Below are positions 61,711-64,000 of a DNA stretch of 64,000 nucleotides, piece after piece. Source of the stretch: CAVXHQ01 sp963761735 (GTDB lineage: Bacteria; Pseudomonadota; Alphaproteobacteria; Rhodobacterales; Rhodobacteraceae); assembly GCA_963761735.1 (NCBI GenBank), contig CAVXHQ010000003.1, positions 930,001 to 994,000 on the forward strand, read 5' to 3'. How positions within the stretch are numbered: position 1 is the first letter of the stretch; every line of letters starts with the position of its first letter. The translations under genes were made by a program, and so were the position numbers. The notes beneath the pieces are model-generated. The model ran no database searches. It saw only the letters and a program-made list of their open reading frames with translations, and was not told where the DNA came from.

Positions 61711-63075
61711 ATGACCCTTTATCCCGACATTGCCGTCACTGGGCCGGGTGCTGCCCGGCCACGGGCGCAGGGGTCGGCACCGGGTTCGGCCGGCGCAGGT
61801 GAGTTTGTTTCGGGCACTTCCGGCAGACCCATATCGGACACCTCCGGTGCATCCATATCGGGCACCTCCGGTGCCACCACCCGCGACCCTCGGCTCGATG
61901 TGTTTCGCGGCATGGGCATGTTCATCATCCTGATCGCCCATGTGCCCGGCAACTTCTGGGGCCTGTGGATCCCGGCGCGATTCGGGTTCTCGGACGCCGC
62001 CGAAATCTTCGTCTTCTGTTCGGGTATGGCGTCGGCCATCGCCTTTGGCCGCGTCTTCGACAAAATGGGCTGGGGCATCGGGACCGCGCGCGTGGCGTAC
62101 CGGGTTTGGCAGATATACTGGGCGCATATCGGGCTGTTCATGGCCGTTGCGTTCACCGTGTCGGCGCTGAACTCCAGCGGGTACTTCGACAAGGATTACG
62201 TCAGCGGCCTGAACATCCAGTGGTTCTTCGACGACGTGCGCCCCGGGCGGGACACGACATCGCAGCTTCTGGGTCTGATGACGCTGACCTATGTGCCGAA
62301 TTATTTCGACATCCTGCCGATGTATATCGTCATCCTGGTGATGATGCCCTTCGTGATGCTCCTGCACCGGATTTCGCCGTGGCTGCTGCTCGCCGTGCTG
62401 TCGGCCCTGTGGCTGTCGACGCAGCTGGGCGACCGCGATCTCGACGGGATCTGGTGGGCCGACAGCTTTGGCCTGCCCGGTTTCCCGGCAGAACCGTGGA
62501 CGGACCGTCCGTGGTTCTTCAACCCGTTCGGCTGGCAGATCGTGTTCTATACCGGGTTCGCCCTCATGCGCGGCTGGATCCCGGCACCGCCGGTGCGCTG
62601 GTGGCTGGTCGCCCTTGCGGCGGGGTACGTCCTGCTGACGGTCCCGGTGGCCTGGCACGAGATCCGCAACGACAGCGAATGGCTCAAGGAGATATGGGCC
62701 ACCATTTCGCCGCTGCGCGCCAAGACCGAAGAGGGCATCCTGCGCTATCTGCACATCCTGTCGCTGGCCTATCTTGCCTATGTGGCGGCGGGCGACGGCG
62801 GGCACCGCCTGATTGCGACCGGCACCACCGCCGCCGCGCGCATCAAGCGCGGCGTTGTCGGCGTGTTCACGCTTGTCGGCCAGCAATCCCTCGCCATCTT
62901 TTTGTGGGCCATGTGGATGAGCCGGATCATGGGCGTCATGATCGACGAGCTTGGCAACGATACGGCTACGGTCGGCCTGATCAACCTGTTCGGCATCTTT
63001 TCCGTCTGGGCCGTCGCGTGGACCTGCGCCTGGTTCAAATCGCAACCCTGGAAACCCCGGAGGCCTGTCCCATGA
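61711..63075 (+). CDS. opgC: OpgC-type succinyltransferase for osmoregulated periplasmic glucans
   Basis: A 454-residue inner-membrane protein with about ten membrane helices and the OpgC signature RLDVFRGMGMFIILIAHVPGN followed by FGFSDAAEIFVFCSGMASAIAFG. In Rhodobacter OpgC adds succinyl groups to periplasmic glucans, giving them charge. The N terminus is an unusual 58-residue low-complexity tail with three SGTSG-type repeats, encoded by 24-base units around 61800-61880. The next gene, opgG, overlaps its stop by four bases, confirming the pathway. The TPR gene is one base upstream. Confidence 0.92.
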   Translation: MTLYPDIAVTGPGAARPRAQGSAPGSAGAGEFVSGTSGRPISDTSGASISGTSGATTRDPRLDVFRGMGMFIILIAHVPGNFWGLWIPARFGFSDAAEIFVFCSGMASAIAFGRVFDKMGWGIGTARVAYRVWQIYWAHIGLFMAVAFTVSALNSSGYFDKDYVSGLNIQWFFDDVRPGRDTTSQLLGLMTLTYVPNYFDILPMYIVILVMMPFVMLLHRISPWLLLAVLSALWLSTQLGDRDLDGIWWADSFGLPGFPAEPWTDRPWFFNPFGWQIVFYTGFALMRGWIPAPPVRWWLVALAAGYVLLTVPVAWHEIRNDSEWLKEIWATISPLRAKTEEGILRYLHILSLAYLAYVAAGDGGHRLIATGTTAAARIKRGVVGVFTLVGQQSLAIFLWAMWMSRIMGVMIDELGNDTATVGLINLFGIFSVWAVAWTCAWFKSQPWKPRRPVP

Positions 63076-64000
63076 CCCCCCGTTTCACCAGGCGCAGCTT
63101 CCTCGGCTCGACCGCGGCGATCGCCCTCGCGCGTCCCGCGTTCGCGCAACCGGTCGTCAGTGAGCCCGTCCTTGCGGCGCCCGTGCCGTTCACGCCAGAC
63201 ACGCCGATGGACCTGGCGCGCGCCCTGTCGCTGAAGCCGTATCAAGAACGCCCGTCCGTGCCGCAGGACTGGCTCGACATGGATTATGACGATTATCGTC
63301 AGTTCTGGTTCAACGTGAACAAGGCGCTGTGGCGGGACGAGGGCCGCGGTCTCGAAGTCGATTTCTTTCACCCCGGGTTGTATTTTCCCCGGCCCGTCGA
63401 GATCGACGTGGTGGCGGGCGGGCAGGCGCGGCACGTCGATTTCGATCTGTCGCTGTTCGACAGCAGCGATACCGCACCGGACTTGTCGATCGACGACAGT
63501 CTCGATTATTCCGGTTTCCGTCTGCGCGCCCCGTTCCAGAACGAGAATCTCACCGAGTTCGCGGTGTTTCAGGGGGCCAGCTATTTTCGCGCCATCGGTC
63601 GGGACAACGTCTACGGCCTGTCCGCGCGCGGCCTTGCCGTCGATACCGCAGAGGAACGGGGCGAGGAATTCCCCGAGTTCACGCATTTCTGGATCGAAGA
63701 ACCAACGGGCGACGGGGCCTCCCATGTGGTTCACGCGGTCCTCGACAGTCCGTCGATCACGGGCGCCTACCGTTTCGTCATCACGCCGGGCGTCACCACG
63801 GTCATGGACGTCACCTGCACGCTGATGCCGCGCCGCAACATAAGCCATGTGGGCATCGCGCCGCTGACGTCGATGTTCCTGTTCGACGAGACCAACCGCA
63901 ACCGTTTCGACGATTTCCGCCCGCAGGTACACGACAGCGACGTGCTGCTGATCCACAACGGCGCGGACGAGAGGGTCGCCCGCGCGCTGGCCAATCCCGT
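63072..64000 (+). CDS. opgG: Glucan biosynthesis protein G (partial)
   Basis: The first 309 residues of an OpgG/MdoG-family protein, cut by the window end. A Tat-type signal (TRRSFLGSTAAIALARPAFAQ) directs it to the periplasm. MDLARALSLKPYQERPSVPQDW, DYDDYRQFWFNVNKALW, EVDFFHPGLYFPRPVEIDVV and ASYFRAIGRDNVYGLSARGLAVDTAE are the conserved OpgG motifs. It is needed for making the branched beta-glucan backbone. ATG overlaps the opgC stop. The 3' part and other opg genes must lie beyond the window. Confidence 0.93.
   Translation, partial: MTPRFTRRSFLGSTAAIALARPAFAQPVVSEPVLAAPVPFTPDTPMDLARALSLKPYQERPSVPQDWLDMDYDDYRQFWFNVNKALWRDEGRGLEVDFFHPGLYFPRPVEIDVVAGGQARHVDFDLSLFDSSDTAPDLSIDDSLDYSGFRLRAPFQNENLTEFAVFQGASYFRAIGRDNVYGLSARGLAVDTAEERGEEFPEFTHFWIEEPTGDGASHVVHAVLDSPSITGAYRFVITPGVTTVMDVTCTLMPRRNISHVGIAPLTSMFLFDETNRNRFDDFRPQVHDSDVLLIHNGADERVARALANP

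Overview
The window is about 64 kb of GC-rich DNA. Gene content and order point to an alphaproteobacterium of the Rhodobacterales (Rhodobacteraceae/Roseobacter type): tsaD-gpsA facing hemD-mitofilin-hemY, rppH-ctpA-envC-gpmI-rlmH-rsfS, a leuC-leuD-leuB series, a pseudoazurin-nirK nitrite-reductase locus with an NnrR-type regulator, and an opgC-opgG pair for osmoregulated periplasmic glucans. No rRNA, prophage, CRISPR array or replication origin is visible. Two tRNAs are present, Thr(CGT) and Pro(CGG).

Layout. 1-8.5 kb: small conserved proteins, an APH(6)-type kinase, gpsA and tsaD, then a divergent heme-linked operon (hemD, an alphaproteobacterial Mic60-like gene, hemY). 8.5-10.8 kb: an accessory patch with tRNA-Thr, a Fur-like box with no proper gene behind it, an IS5-family relic and two short-unit tandem arrays. 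10.8-17.7 kb: a LacI regulator divergent from a YtfQRT-YjfF-type sugar ABC importer plus aldose 1-epimerase. 17.9-21.8 kb: a nitrosative-stress/denitrification locus (truncated haemoglobin, nnrR-like regulator, pseudoazurin, nirK, nirV) in which several members are broken. 22-31 kb: a YdeI-like protein, a methyltransferase, dapE, a GNAT protein, RNase R and two tandem lytic transglycosylases. 30.9-31.9 kb: an IS481-family element abutting a REP-like palindrome and the 3' end of rppH. 31.9-43.3 kb: cell-envelope, RNA and ribosome housekeeping genes, an SDR, an ABC-F ATPase, a DJ-1/PfpI protein, an MscS channel and a SOUL protein. 43.6-49.3 kb: leucine biosynthesis. 49.4-56 kb: a DMT transporter, tRNA-Pro and a TetR-controlled RND efflux pair with a clear operator. 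56.3-60 kb: a C-N hydrolase, a CaiB/BaiF CoA-transferase and a ThDP enzyme in one operon, divergent from a TTC38-like TPR protein, then opgC and opgG; opgG runs off the window.

The most striking overall property is the number of single-base frame breaks in otherwise well-conserved genes: ytfQ, the start of galM, nirK, rnr, leuB, the ThDP enzyme and the IS481 transposase. Their spread over housekeeping genes makes consensus errors in the sequence the simplest explanation. The nnrR gap of about 53-55 bases, the multiply broken nirV and the IS5 relic look like real decay. No clearly unprecedented system is visible. The best leads are the eroding nitrite-reductase locus with intact NnrR-type boxes, the orphan Fur box beside tRNA-Thr, the REP/IS481/rppH junction, a candidate small RNA near 1.3 kb, and the CoA-transferase/ThDP/amidase module.
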